Source: Chitinophagaceae bacterium UBA3961 (lineage in GTDB: Bacteria > Bacteroidota > Bacteroidia > Chitinophagales > Chitinophagaceae). From it: a stretch of 13,327 nucleotides of DNA. The translations under genes were made by a program, and so were the position numbers. The DNA lies in the NCBI GenBank assembly GCA_002385265.1, contig DGDD01000003.1, positions 1-13,327 on the forward strand, read 5' to 3'. The notes below the pieces were generated by a model. It worked only from the letters and a program-made list of their open reading frames with translations, did not search any database and was not told the origin of the DNA. Below are positions 6,492 through 13,327 of the stretch, one piece after another. Every line of letters begins with the position of its first letter. Positions within the stretch are counted from its first letter, which is position 1.

Positions 6492-8135
6492 TTGAAACAG
6501 GCAGTATTAAAAGTACATAAGAAAGACAATGTGTTGGTGGCTCTGCGTAATTTGACGAAGGGCGATCAAGTGGCCTATGATGGGAATAGCTATGTATTGG
6601 TAGACGATGTGCCTGCGAAACACAAATTCGTAACCAATTTACTCCAACCCGGTGATGAGGTGATCATGTACGGTGTGTTGGTGGGAAAAGCAGTTTCTGC
6701 TATTCCTGTGGGCGCACGCATTACTACTGAAAATGTAAAACATGCCGCTGAACCTTACGACTACCGTCACATCGATTTTCAATGGCATGCACCGGATGTC
6801 TCAAAATTTAAAAACAGAACTTTTAATGGATATCATCGAGAAGATGGATCAGTGGGTACTGCTAACTATTGGCTTTTCATTCCAACAGTTTTCTGTGAGA
6901 ATAGAAACCTCGATGTGATCAAAGAAGCGCTGCACAATGAATTGGGTTACGCAGTTGCTGATCGCTACAAGCAATTTGCTTCCTTGCTGAAAGAAGCAAT
7001 TGCCAATGATCAGAGCATCGATGATCTTTCAGTCCTCGATTTGCAGCCCCAACATTCTAAAAAGCGCTTTTTTGAAAATGTAGATGGAATTAAGTTTTTG
7101 AATCACCAAGGCGGATGTGGTGGTATTCGACAAGACGCAGCAGTTCTTGGTAAATTATTAGCTGCTTATGCCAATCATCCCAATGTTGGAGGTATTACAG
7201 TATTGAGCTTGGGATGTCAGAACCTCCAAGTCAATGATTTCTTAAATGATTTGAAAATACAGAACAAAGATTTTAATAAACCACTTTATATTTTCGAACA
7301 GCAACAATCGGTTAGTGAAGAACAATTGATCAGCGACGCCATCAAAAAAACGTTTGAAGGTTTGAAGCAGATCAATCAATTAAAAAGAGCTCCTGCAACG
7401 CTTGATAAACTTTGCTTAGGCGTAAAATGTGGCGGAAGTGATGGTTTCAGTGGTATTTCTGCCAATCCATCAGTTGGATATTGCTCCGATCTTTTAGTAG
7501 GACTAGGAGGAAAAGTACTATTGGCAGAATTTCCTGAACTCTGTGGTGTTGAACAAGAATTGGTAGATAGAACGGTTTCTGAACCATTGGCCCGCAAATT
7601 CATGCATTTGATGAAAAGCTATGAGGCTTCCGTTACTGCGGTTGGTTCCGGATTTCACATGAATCCTTCGCCCGGAAATATAAAAGATGGCCTGATCACC
7701 GATGCTATGAAAAGTGCAGGCGCTGCTAGAAAAGGAGGCACTTCGCCCGTGGTAGATGTGTTAGACTACACAGAAAAGGCCACCAAACCAGGTCTAAGCT
7801 TGGTTTGCACTCCCGGCAATGATGTTGAAGCCACAACAGGAAAAGCAGCAAGTGGTGCTACATTGATTTTATTTACAACCGGACTCGGTACGCCGACCGG
7901 CAATCCTATCTGTCCGGTTATTAAAGTGAGCACTAACAGCCAGTTAACCAAAAGAATGAACGATATCATCGATATTGACTGCGGTCCGGTTGTTGATGGC
8001 GAGAAAACCATCGAACAAATGGGAGAGGAGATACTTGAATACTGTATCAAAGCGGCAAGTGGTGAGATCATTCCCAAAGCGGTGCAATTAAATCAAGACG
8101 ATTTTATTCCTTGGAAAAGAGGGGTTTCATTATAA
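6492..8135 (+). CDS. uxaA: Altronate dehydratase, TTG start
   Basis: A 547-residue enzyme that dehydrates D-altronate to 2-keto-3-deoxygluconate in the cytoplasm; the family depends on iron. Residues about 1-85 form a SAF domain (KVHKKDNVLVALRNLTKGD), and the rest is the galactarate/altronate dehydratase core with HREDGSVGTANYW, NHQGGCGG (C209), VKCGGSDGFSG (C313) and ELCG (C351). The Cys residues are candidate metal ligands by analogy only. The start is TTG at 6492: there is no in-frame ATG between the upstream stop and the codon at 6666, which would remove most of the SAF domain, and the sequence from TTG matches the usual UxaA N-terminus. A weak A-rich stretch, not a clear Shine-Dalgarno, lies upstream. 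The gene follows uxaB by 17 bp. It is longer than E. coli UxaA (about 495), as is common in Bacteroidota. Confidence 0.93.
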   Translation: MKQAVLKVHKKDNVLVALRNLTKGDQVAYDGNSYVLVDDVPAKHKFVTNLLQPGDEVIMYGVLVGKAVSAIPVGARITTENVKHAAEPYDYRHIDFQWHAPDVSKFKNRTFNGYHREDGSVGTANYWLFIPTVFCENRNLDVIKEALHNELGYAVADRYKQFASLLKEAIANDQSIDDLSVLDLQPQHSKKRFFENVDGIKFLNHQGGCGGIRQDAAVLGKLLAAYANHPNVGGITVLSLGCQNLQVNDFLNDLKIQNKDFNKPLYIFEQQQSVSEEQLISDAIKKTFEGLKQINQLKRAPATLDKLCLGVKCGGSDGFSGISANPSVGYCSDLLVGLGGKVLLAEFPELCGVEQELVDRTVSEPLARKFMHLMKSYEASVTAVGSGFHMNPSPGNIKDGLITDAMKSAGAARKGGTSPVVDVLDYTEKATKPGLSLVCTPGNDVEATTGKAASGATLILFTTGLGTPTGNPICPVIKVSTNSQLTKRMNDIIDIDCGPVVDGEKTIEQMGEEILEYCIKAASGEIIPKAVQLNQDDFIPWKRGVSL

Positions 8136-8142
8136 ATTTGAA

Positions 8143-9582
8143 ATGATGAAGAAGTTTTTAGATCAGCACTTTTTGTTGGAAACAAACACGGCGATCAAAT
8201 TGTACGAAGAATTTGCAAAGCCGATGCCCATCATCGATTATCACAATCACCTGCCACCAAATGAAATGGCAGCTGATAAGAATTTTGATAACATTACCCA
8301 AGTATGGTTGAATGGTGATCACTATAAATGGCGCGCCATGAGAACCAATGGCGTGAACGAAGCATTTATTACCGGCGAAAAATCGGATTGGGAAAAGTTT
8401 CAAGCTTGGTCTGCCACTGTTCCCTACACTGTGAGGAATCCTTTGTATCATTGGACACACCTAGAACTACAGCGTTATTTCGGAATCAACGAAATTTTGA
8501 ATGCAGATTCTGCGGCAAGGATCTATGAACAGAGTTCTTCATTGCTTCAAACAAAAGAATACAGTGTTCGGGGCCTTCTTGAAAAGATGAATGTAAAAGT
8601 TGTTTGTACTACCGATGACCCCATTGATTCATTGGAATACCACCAGAAAATCAAAAAAGACAATTGGGCAGTTAAAGTAGTTCCTGCTTTTCGTCCCGAT
8701 AAAGCAATGAATGTTGACGATACCATCACATTCAATAAATACTTAACTGCATTAGAACAAGCTGCAAACACATCGATCAGCACTTTCAATGATTACCTAT
8801 CGGCATTGAAAAAGCGTCACGATTATTTTGCCGAGAATGGATGTTCTGTTTCCGATCATGGATTGGAACAGATTTATGCAGCGGATTACACTTCAACTGA
8901 AATCGTTGGCATCTTCGCGCAAATTCGTTCAGGCGGAAGTTTAACGCCCGAGGAAAAGATCAAATTCAAATCTGCAATGCTGGTGATTTTTGCAGAATGG
9001 GATCATGAAAAGAATTGGGTGCAACAATACCATTTAGGAGCCATTCGCAACAACAACTCACGAATGCTCAAACAATTGGGCCCCGATACCGGCTGGGATT
9101 CCATCGGAGATTTTTCTCAAGCAAGAGCACTTGCAAAGTTTCTCGATAGACTCGATACCAACGACAAACTCGCAAAAACCATTATTTATAATTTGAATCC
9201 GGCCGACAATGAATTGTTCGCCACTATGATTGGTAATTTTAACGATGGTTCGGTTGCAGGTAAAGTACAATGGGGTTCAGGCTGGTGGTTTTTAGATCAA
9301 AAAGATGGAATGACCAAACAGCTCAATGCGCTCAGTAATATGGGTCTTCTGAGCAAGTTTGTAGGCATGCTTACTGATTCACGAAGCTTTCTGTCTTTCC
9401 CCCGTCACGAATATTTCAGACGAATTCTGTGTAATTTATTCGGACATGAAATGGAAAATGGAGAGATACCCAATGATCTAAACCATATTGGTGGAATCGT
9501 TCAAGATATTTGTTTCAGAAATGCACAGCAGTATTTCGGGTGGCAACTTACAGAAACACACAACGCAGCTATCAAGGCATAA
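8143..9582 (+). CDS. uxaC: Uronate isomerase
   Basis: A 479-residue isomerase of the amidohydrolase superfamily that converts D-galacturonate to D-tagaturonate, and D-glucuronate to D-fructuronate, the first cytoplasmic step of the saturated branch. The metal-binding HxH is H34-N-H36 in IIDYHNHLP. Other conserved blocks are VCTTDDP (T156-P160), HLGAIRNNN (H297-N305) and LTDSRSFLSFPRHEYFRR with D412. Two ATG codons lie together at 8143 and 8146, and either could be the start; the second gives the common MKKFLD opening. The gene follows uxaA by 7 bp and precedes kduD by 24 bp. No mannonate branch genes (uxuA, uxuB) are visible, so galacturonate is the likely main substrate here. Length is close to the family norm of about 470. 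Confidence 0.95.
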   Translation: MMKKFLDQHFLLETNTAIKLYEEFAKPMPIIDYHNHLPPNEMAADKNFDNITQVWLNGDHYKWRAMRTNGVNEAFITGEKSDWEKFQAWSATVPYTVRNPLYHWTHLELQRYFGINEILNADSAARIYEQSSSLLQTKEYSVRGLLEKMNVKVVCTTDDPIDSLEYHQKIKKDNWAVKVVPAFRPDKAMNVDDTITFNKYLTALEQAANTSISTFNDYLSALKKRHDYFAENGCSVSDHGLEQIYAADYTSTEIVGIFAQIRSGGSLTPEEKIKFKSAMLVIFAEWDHEKNWVQQYHLGAIRNNNSRMLKQLGPDTGWDSIGDFSQARALAKFLDRLDTNDKLAKTIIYNLNPADNELFATMIGNFNDGSVAGKVQWGSGWWFLDQKDGMTKQLNALSNMGLLSKFVGMLTDSRSFLSFPRHEYFRRILCNLFGHEMENGEIPNDLNHIGGIVQDICFRNAQQYFGWQLTETHNAAIKA

Positions 9583-9606
9583 GCAGGTGTGCTATAAAAA
9601 AGAATC

Positions 9607-10377
9607 ATGTCAATAGTAAAAGCATTTAGTTTAGAAGGGAAAACAGCACTGGTAACCGGTGCCAATAAGGGCATCGGCAAAGCAATGGCACTCGCCCTAG
9701 CTGAAGCAGGGGCCAACATCATTGGAGTTTCAGCCTCTATAGAACTAGTAGGGAGTGAAGTTGAAAGGGAAGTAAATGCTTTAGGCAGAAATTTCAACGC
9801 CTTCCAAGCCGATCTTTCCAATAAAGAAAGCATTTATAAATTTCTCGAATCAGTACATTCAAAACATCCAATTATTGATATCTTGGTCAACAATGCGGGC
9901 ACTATTATGCGAGCACCTGCTGCGGAACATGGAGACGATTATTGGGATCGGGTTATTGATATTAATTTAAATGCACCATTTGTTCTGGCTCGTGAGTTTG
10001 GTAAGAAGATGATTGAGCAAGGTTCAGGCAAGATTATATTCACAGCCTCCCTTCTTAGTTTTCAAGGCGGAATCAATGTGCCGGGCTATGCAGCAAGCAA
10101 AGGAGCCGTTGCAAGTTTAATAAAAGCCCTGGCCAATGAATGGGCCTCTAAAGGAGTGAATGTGAATGGCATTGCACCGGGTTATATTGCAACCGATAAT
10201 ACGGCGGCCTTGCGCGCCGACCCCGTTAGAAGTAAAAGTATCTTGGAAAGAATACCGGCAGGTCGCTGGGGTACTCCCGACGATCTAAAAGGAGCCGTGG
10301 TATTCCTCGCATCAAATGCATCCAATTATGTAAATGGCACCATCATCATCGTTGACGGTGGTTGGATGGGCCGATAA
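9607..10377 (+). CDS. kduD: 2-dehydro-3-deoxy-D-gluconate 5-dehydrogenase, SDR family
   Basis: A 256-residue classical short-chain dehydrogenase that reduces 2,5-diketo-3-deoxygluconate to 2-keto-3-deoxygluconate, closing the unsaturated-uronate branch. The cofactor motif TGANKGIG is at residues 17-24, NNAG at 95-98, and the catalytic set is S148, Y161 and K165 (YAASK), followed by IAPGYIATD and the C-terminal IVDGGWMGR typical of KduD. The SDR fold is unmistakable. The specific call rests on the C-terminal signature, the length (E. coli KduD is 253) and direct adjacency to kduI, 12 bp downstream. The older name is 2-deoxy-D-gluconate 3-dehydrogenase. A gluconate 5-dehydrogenase role is the main alternative, but it fits the neighbourhood less well. 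Confidence 0.9.
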   Translation: MSIVKAFSLEGKTALVTGANKGIGKAMALALAEAGANIIGVSASIELVGSEVEREVNALGRNFNAFQADLSNKESIYKFLESVHSKHPIIDILVNNAGTIMRAPAAEHGDDYWDRVIDINLNAPFVLAREFGKKMIEQGSGKIIFTASLLSFQGGINVPGYAASKGAVASLIKALANEWASKGVNVNGIAPGYIATDNTAALRADPVRSKSILERIPAGRWGTPDDLKGAVVFLASNASNYVNGTIIIVDGGWMGR

Positions 10378-10389
10378 ACTACCGTCATC

Positions 10390-11220
10390 ATGGAAATTCG
10401 TTTCACGCAAAGCAAAAAGGAGACTGCTCAAATGAACACTGAAGAACTAAGAGAAAATTTCTTGGTTCAAGACTTGATGGCTCCAAATAAAATAAATCTC
10501 ACGTACACGCACTATGATCGTGTAATCATCGGTGGTGTAGTTCCAGTTGATACAATCATTGACCTGCCCAATCACCCTGAATTGAGAGCCGAGTATTTTT
10601 TAGAAAGAAGAGAATTAGGAATCATTAATTTGGGTGGAAAGGGTAGCGTAGAAGTTGATGGAGCCAACTATAATCTCGATAAGGCAGATTGCTTATATGC
10701 CGGAAAGGGCAGCAAAATAGTTCGCTTTTCATCAGCAGATGCAAAACAACCGGCTCTTTTTTATTTGCTTTCTGCACCGGCCCATCACAGCTATCCGGTT
10801 CAAACCATGAAAAAAGACGCTGCTGCGCCTGTTCAATTAGGAGCAGTAGAAACCTCTAATAAAAGAACTGTTTACAAATACATACACCTCGACGGAATTC
10901 AAAGTTGCCAATTGGTAATGGGCCTAACAGCCCTTGAACCGGGTTCTGTTTGGAATTCCATTCCCCCACATACGCATACACGTAGAATGGAAGTATACTT
11001 CTACTTCGATTTGCCTGAAGAACAGCGTATCTTTCACTTTATGGGAGAACCGCAGCAAACTCGGCATATTGTGGTAAAGAACAACGAGGCCATTATTTCT
11101 CCTCCTTGGAGTGCGCATTTTGGCTGTGGTACCTCCAATTATGGTTTTATCTGGGGAATGGCAGGTGAAAATTTGGTGTATACCGATATGGATCCCGCAC
11201 CAGTAAAAGAACTAAAATAG
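10390..11220 (+). CDS. kduI: 5-dehydro-4-deoxy-D-glucuronate isomerase
   Basis: A 276-residue zinc-dependent cupin isomerase that converts 5-keto-4-deoxyuronate, formed spontaneously from unsaturated galacturonate, to 2,5-diketo-3-deoxygluconate, the substrate of KduD. It resembles E. coli KduI along its whole length, with YFLERRELGIINLGG, YAGKGSK, CQLVMGLT, HTHTRRMEVYFYF, TRHIV and FIWGMAGEN. The zinc ligands of E. coli KduI (His196, His198, Glu203, His245) correspond to H194, H196, E201 and H243, a constant offset of two. The ATG at 10390 gives the standard N-terminus (MEIRFTQSKKET then ELRENFLVQ); an internal ATG at 10432 would lose it. It lies 3 bp before kdgK. Confidence 0.96.
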   Translation: MEIRFTQSKKETAQMNTEELRENFLVQDLMAPNKINLTYTHYDRVIIGGVVPVDTIIDLPNHPELRAEYFLERRELGIINLGGKGSVEVDGANYNLDKADCLYAGKGSKIVRFSSADAKQPALFYLLSAPAHHSYPVQTMKKDAAAPVQLGAVETSNKRTVYKYIHLDGIQSCQLVMGLTALEPGSVWNSIPPHTHTRRMEVYFYFDLPEEQRIFHFMGEPQQTRHIVVKNNEAIISPPWSAHFGCGTSNYGFIWGMAGENLVYTDMDPAPVKELK

Positions 11221-11223
11221 AAC

Positions 11224-12237
11224 ATGAAAATATTTTGCTTTGGTGAATTGTTGTTGAGAATTTCACCCGCTGCTAATGGCGAGTGGATCAAGCAAGCTTC
11301 CTTGCCTGTTTTTGTAGGGGGAGCAGAATTGAATGTGGCAACTGCCCTCGCATCTTGGAATCAGGAAGTGGGTTACATGACTGCATTGCCCGACAATACT
11401 CTTACTACTGATATTAAAAATCATATCCAATCAAAGAAGATTGATACCAGCCCTATTCACATCTCAGGCAATAGAATAGGAACCTATTACCTAACCCAGG
11501 GCGCCGATTTGAAAAGTGTAGGTGTTATCTACGATCGTGCTTATTCTTCCTTCTCCGAACTCAAACCCGGAATCATTAATTGGGAAGAAGTGTTGAAAGG
11601 ATATCAATGGTTTCATTTCAGTGCCATAAGCCCTGCTTTAAATCAGCAAGTTGCAGATTTGTGTGAAGAAGCCCTGATCGCTGCTTCGAAATTGGGGTTA
11701 AAAATCTCTGTAGACTTAAACTACCGTTCTCGATTGTGGAAATATGGGAAGGCTCCTGTTGAAATCATGCCAAAACTGGCAGCCTATTGCGATCTCATTA
11801 TGGGGAATATTTGGAGTGCAGCGGAACTCTTAGGTACAAGCATTGATGCGGATATTCATCAAAACGCTTCAAAAGAGAAATACCTAGCACACGCCACTAA
11901 AACTTCCGTTGAAATAATGAGCAAATTCGCAAACTGTGAATTGGTGGCCAATACCTTTCGGTTCGACGACGCCGAAGGATTGAAATATTATGCTTCATTG
12001 AATAACAAGAACGAACAGTGGGTGTCGAAACAATTTTTCACCATTTCAGTAGTAGATAAAATTGGAAGTGGCGATTGTTTTATGGGTGGACTCATCTATT
12101 CATTGGTAAACAAGCAATCGCATCAAGATACCATCAATTTTGCTGCTGCGGCTGCTTTTGGTAAATTACAGGAAAAGGGAGATGCTACGGCTCAAACAGT
12201 TGCCGCAGTGCTCGAAAATTTGAAACATGGAGAATAG
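11224..12237 (+). CDS. kdgK: 2-keto-3-deoxygluconate kinase, PfkB family
   Basis: A 337-residue PfkB/ribokinase-fold sugar kinase that phosphorylates KDG at O6 with ATP, giving 2-keto-3-deoxy-6-phosphogluconate. The N-terminal substrate region reads FCFGELLLRISP and FVGGAELNVATALA. The second PfkB signature is DKIGSGDCFMGGLIY, with the catalytic base at D284 and the GSG anion hole just before it. SVDLNYRSRLW in mid-protein is typical of KdgK-like members. The family fold alone would not fix the substrate; position between kduI and eda does. The 3' end overlaps eda by 11 bp, so kinase and aldolase are probably translated in a coupled way. It is slightly longer than E. coli KdgK (309). Confidence 0.92.
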   Translation: MKIFCFGELLLRISPAANGEWIKQASLPVFVGGAELNVATALASWNQEVGYMTALPDNTLTTDIKNHIQSKKIDTSPIHISGNRIGTYYLTQGADLKSVGVIYDRAYSSFSELKPGIINWEEVLKGYQWFHFSAISPALNQQVADLCEEALIAASKLGLKISVDLNYRSRLWKYGKAPVEIMPKLAAYCDLIMGNIWSAAELLGTSIDADIHQNASKEKYLAHATKTSVEIMSKFANCELVANTFRFDDAEGLKYYASLNNKNEQWVSKQFFTISVVDKIGSGDCFMGGLIYSLVNKQSHQDTINFAAAAAFGKLQEKGDATAQTVAAVLENLKHGE

Positions 12238-12886
12238 ACTAATCATACAAAAGGTAAAAGAGCAAGGAATCATTCCACTCTTTTTTCATAGTGATCTACA
12301 GGTAAGCATCAACGTGATCGATGCCTTGTACAAAGCAGGAATTCGAATAGTTGAATATACAAACAGGGGAGAAGCTGCATTGGTGAATTTTACGGCCTTG
12401 GTGAAAGAAAAGAAAACACGGTGGCCGGAATTACTGTTAGCGATTGGAACAATCAAAACATCGAAAGAAGCCGATTCTTTTATAAGTGCCGGGGCAGATT
12501 TTATCATTGCACCGGTGGTAACGCCGGAAGTGGCCTATACGGTTCATGAAGCCGGTAAGCTTTGGATACCGGGTTGTATGACTCCAACTGAAATTGCAAC
12601 TGCACATAGTTTGGGAGCTCGATTCGTAAAACTGTTTCCGGGAAATATCTTGGGTCCGGGATTCGTTTCGGCAATAAAGGAATTGTTTCCCGATATGCTA
12701 TTCATGCCAACAGGGGGAGTAGAATTAACTGAGAAGAATTTAACTGAATGGTTCAGCACCGGAGTGATAGCTGTAGGTTTAGGATCTAAACTTATTACGA
12801 AAGAAGTACTGGAATCTCAACAATACGATCAATTAACCGCATTAACACAAAAGGGATTGGAACTCGTTCGGTCCATTAAACGATAA
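12227..12886 (+). CDS. eda: KDPG/KHG aldolase
   Basis: A 219-residue class I aldolase that cleaves 2-keto-3-deoxy-6-phosphogluconate into pyruvate and glyceraldehyde-3-phosphate, the last step of the pathway. It is a single TIM barrel. The Schiff-base lysine is K135 in RFVKLFPGN, and the catalytic Glu is E43 in IVEYTNRGE. Other conserved blocks are AIGTIKT, ADFIIAPVVTPEV, WIPGCMTPTEI and MPTGGVELTE, which binds phosphate. The ATG at 12227 lies inside the last codons of kdgK, and no better start exists downstream. Length is close to E. coli Eda (213). Related 4-hydroxy-2-oxoglutarate activity is usual in this family. Confidence 0.95.
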   Translation: MENRLIIQKVKEQGIIPLFFHSDLQVSINVIDALYKAGIRIVEYTNRGEAALVNFTALVKEKKTRWPELLLAIGTIKTSKEADSFISAGADFIIAPVVTPEVAYTVHEAGKLWIPGCMTPTEIATAHSLGARFVKLFPGNILGPGFVSAIKELFPDMLFMPTGGVELTEKNLTEWFSTGVIAVGLGSKLITKEVLESQQYDQLTALTQKGLELVRSIKR

Positions 12887-12895
12887 AACATTGCC

Positions 12896-13327
12896 ATGCA
12901 AACTGCCATAGGAAAATTTAGATGGACGATATGCGGACTCTTGCTCTTCGCCACCACTATCAACTACCTCGATCGTCAAGTATTGAGTTTGTTGAAGCCG
13001 AGTTTAGAGGAAGAATTTAATTGGAGTAATAGTCAATATGCAGATATTGCCGCTGCTTTTCAATTAACCTATGCCATTGCATTGCTTTTTGCAGGAAGGA
13101 TTCTGGATAAATTAGGAACGAAAAAGGGTTATACATGGGCAATTATCATTTGGTCCTTAGGTGCTATTGTTCATGCCTTGGCTATTCCAATGGGCAATGC
13201 CTTAATGCCGGTATTGGGATGGTTAGGAATTGTAACTGTTCCCGTGTCTGTTTTAGGATTTATTATTGCGAGAGCTGTGTTAGCCGTAGGAGAGTCGGGT
13301 AATTTTCCGGCTGCTATAAAAGCGACC
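12896..13327 (+). CDS. exuT: MFS hexuronate transporter, 5' part, cut by window edge
   Basis: The first 144 codons of an open frame that runs off the right edge, starting at ATG 12896, 9 bp after eda. It belongs to the anion:cation symporter branch of the major facilitator superfamily, which includes ExuT, and would carry galacturonate and probably unsaturated uronates across the inner membrane. Visible features are TM1 with INYLDRQVLSLL (residues 22-33), the W-S-N-S-Q-Y entry to TM2 (43-48), RILDKLGTKKG at the TM2-TM3 loop (68-78, the MFS loop motif), TM3 at about 79-97, and GESGNFPAAIKAT at the end (132-144), a hallmark of this subfamily. A hydrophobic stretch at about 102-130 covers TM4. 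The gene symbol is by context and family; other sugar-acid transporters of the same branch look alike at this end. Confidence 0.87.
   Translation, partial: MQTAIGKFRWTICGLLLFATTINYLDRQVLSLLKPSLEEEFNWSNSQYADIAAAFQLTYAIALLFAGRILDKLGTKKGYTWAIIIWSLGAIVHALAIPMGNALMPVLGWLGIVTVPVSVLGFIIARAVLAVGESGNFPAAIKAT

Larger units (their letters stand above)
418..13327 (+). other. Putative pectin-to-pyruvate operon
   Basis: Eleven consecutive same-strand genes with junctions of -4, -4, -4, +17, +7, +24, +12, +3, -11 and +9 bp and no space for an internal promoter or terminator. They cover de-esterification, chain hydrolysis, both uronate branches, the shared lower pathway and uptake. Single-transcript status is inferred from spacing only; the right boundary is outside the window. 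Confidence 0.85.

Noticed and set aside
7766..8077. Antisense open frame of 103 codons
   Set aside because: It is opposite the conserved C-terminal half of uxaA and has no family features.
9583..9606. Possible internal promoter or terminator between uxaC and kduD
   Set aside because: Only 24 bp, with no hairpin and no -7/-33 pair visible.
9501..9833. Antisense open frame of 110 codons spanning the uxaC-kduD junction
   Set aside because: It mostly mirrors conserved coding sequence on the + strand (SDR cofactor motif and UxaC C-terminus); the Ala/Ser/Leu-rich translation has no recognisable domain.
1..13327. A previously undescribed defence, mobile or RNA-based system
   Set aside because: All space except 300-417 is filled by recognisable pectin and uronate genes in one direction; no repeats, transposases, tRNA/rRNA or array structure were seen.

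Overview
The window looks like part of a chromosome from a member of the Bacteroidota, most likely Chitinophagaceae or another Sphingobacteriia/Chitinophagia lineage. The reasons are the moderately AT-rich sequence, the lack of clear Shine-Dalgarno sequences before nearly every gene, signal peptides ending in FAQ, FSQ or QAQ, a GH105-DUF4350 fusion, and the Bacteroidota-like versions of UxaA, UxaB and the hexuronate transporter. The lineage is inferred from style, not from a marker gene.

Layout. Positions 1-299 hold the 3' end of a small NTF2-like (DUF4440-type) protein. A 118-bp gap (300-417) follows. It contains a tandem CGATAACG element whose second copy is the left half of a near-palindrome centred on CG, the form expected of a LacI-family operator. 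From 418 to the right edge every gene is on the + strand, with spacing between -11 and +24 bp, so this is probably one operon running out of the window.

The operon is a pectin/galacturonate utilisation unit arranged in blocks. First come three exported enzymes: a GH28 polygalacturonase, a GH105 unsaturated uronyl hydrolase fused to a DUF4350 domain, and a divergent CE8 pectin methylesterase. Next come the three cytoplasmic enzymes that turn galacturonate into 2-keto-3-deoxygluconate (KDG): uxaB, uxaA and uxaC, in reverse pathway order. Then come the two enzymes that turn the unsaturated uronate product into KDG: kduD and kduI, also in reverse order. The shared lower pathway follows (kdgK, then eda), giving pyruvate and glyceraldehyde-3-phosphate. 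Last is the 5' part of an MFS hexuronate transporter, cut by the window edge.

Together the genes describe outer-surface or periplasmic de-esterification and depolymerisation of homogalacturonan, import of saturated and unsaturated monomers, and two cytoplasmic branches joining at KDG. No polysaccharide lyase, SusC/SusD pair or regulator gene is visible here, although GH105 needs lyase products; these probably lie outside the window. I found no RNA genes, mobile elements, CRISPR arrays or convincing terminators. The pathway is known. The points most worth a second look are the altered CE8 active-site motifs, the GH105-DUF4350 fusion, and the operator-like element.
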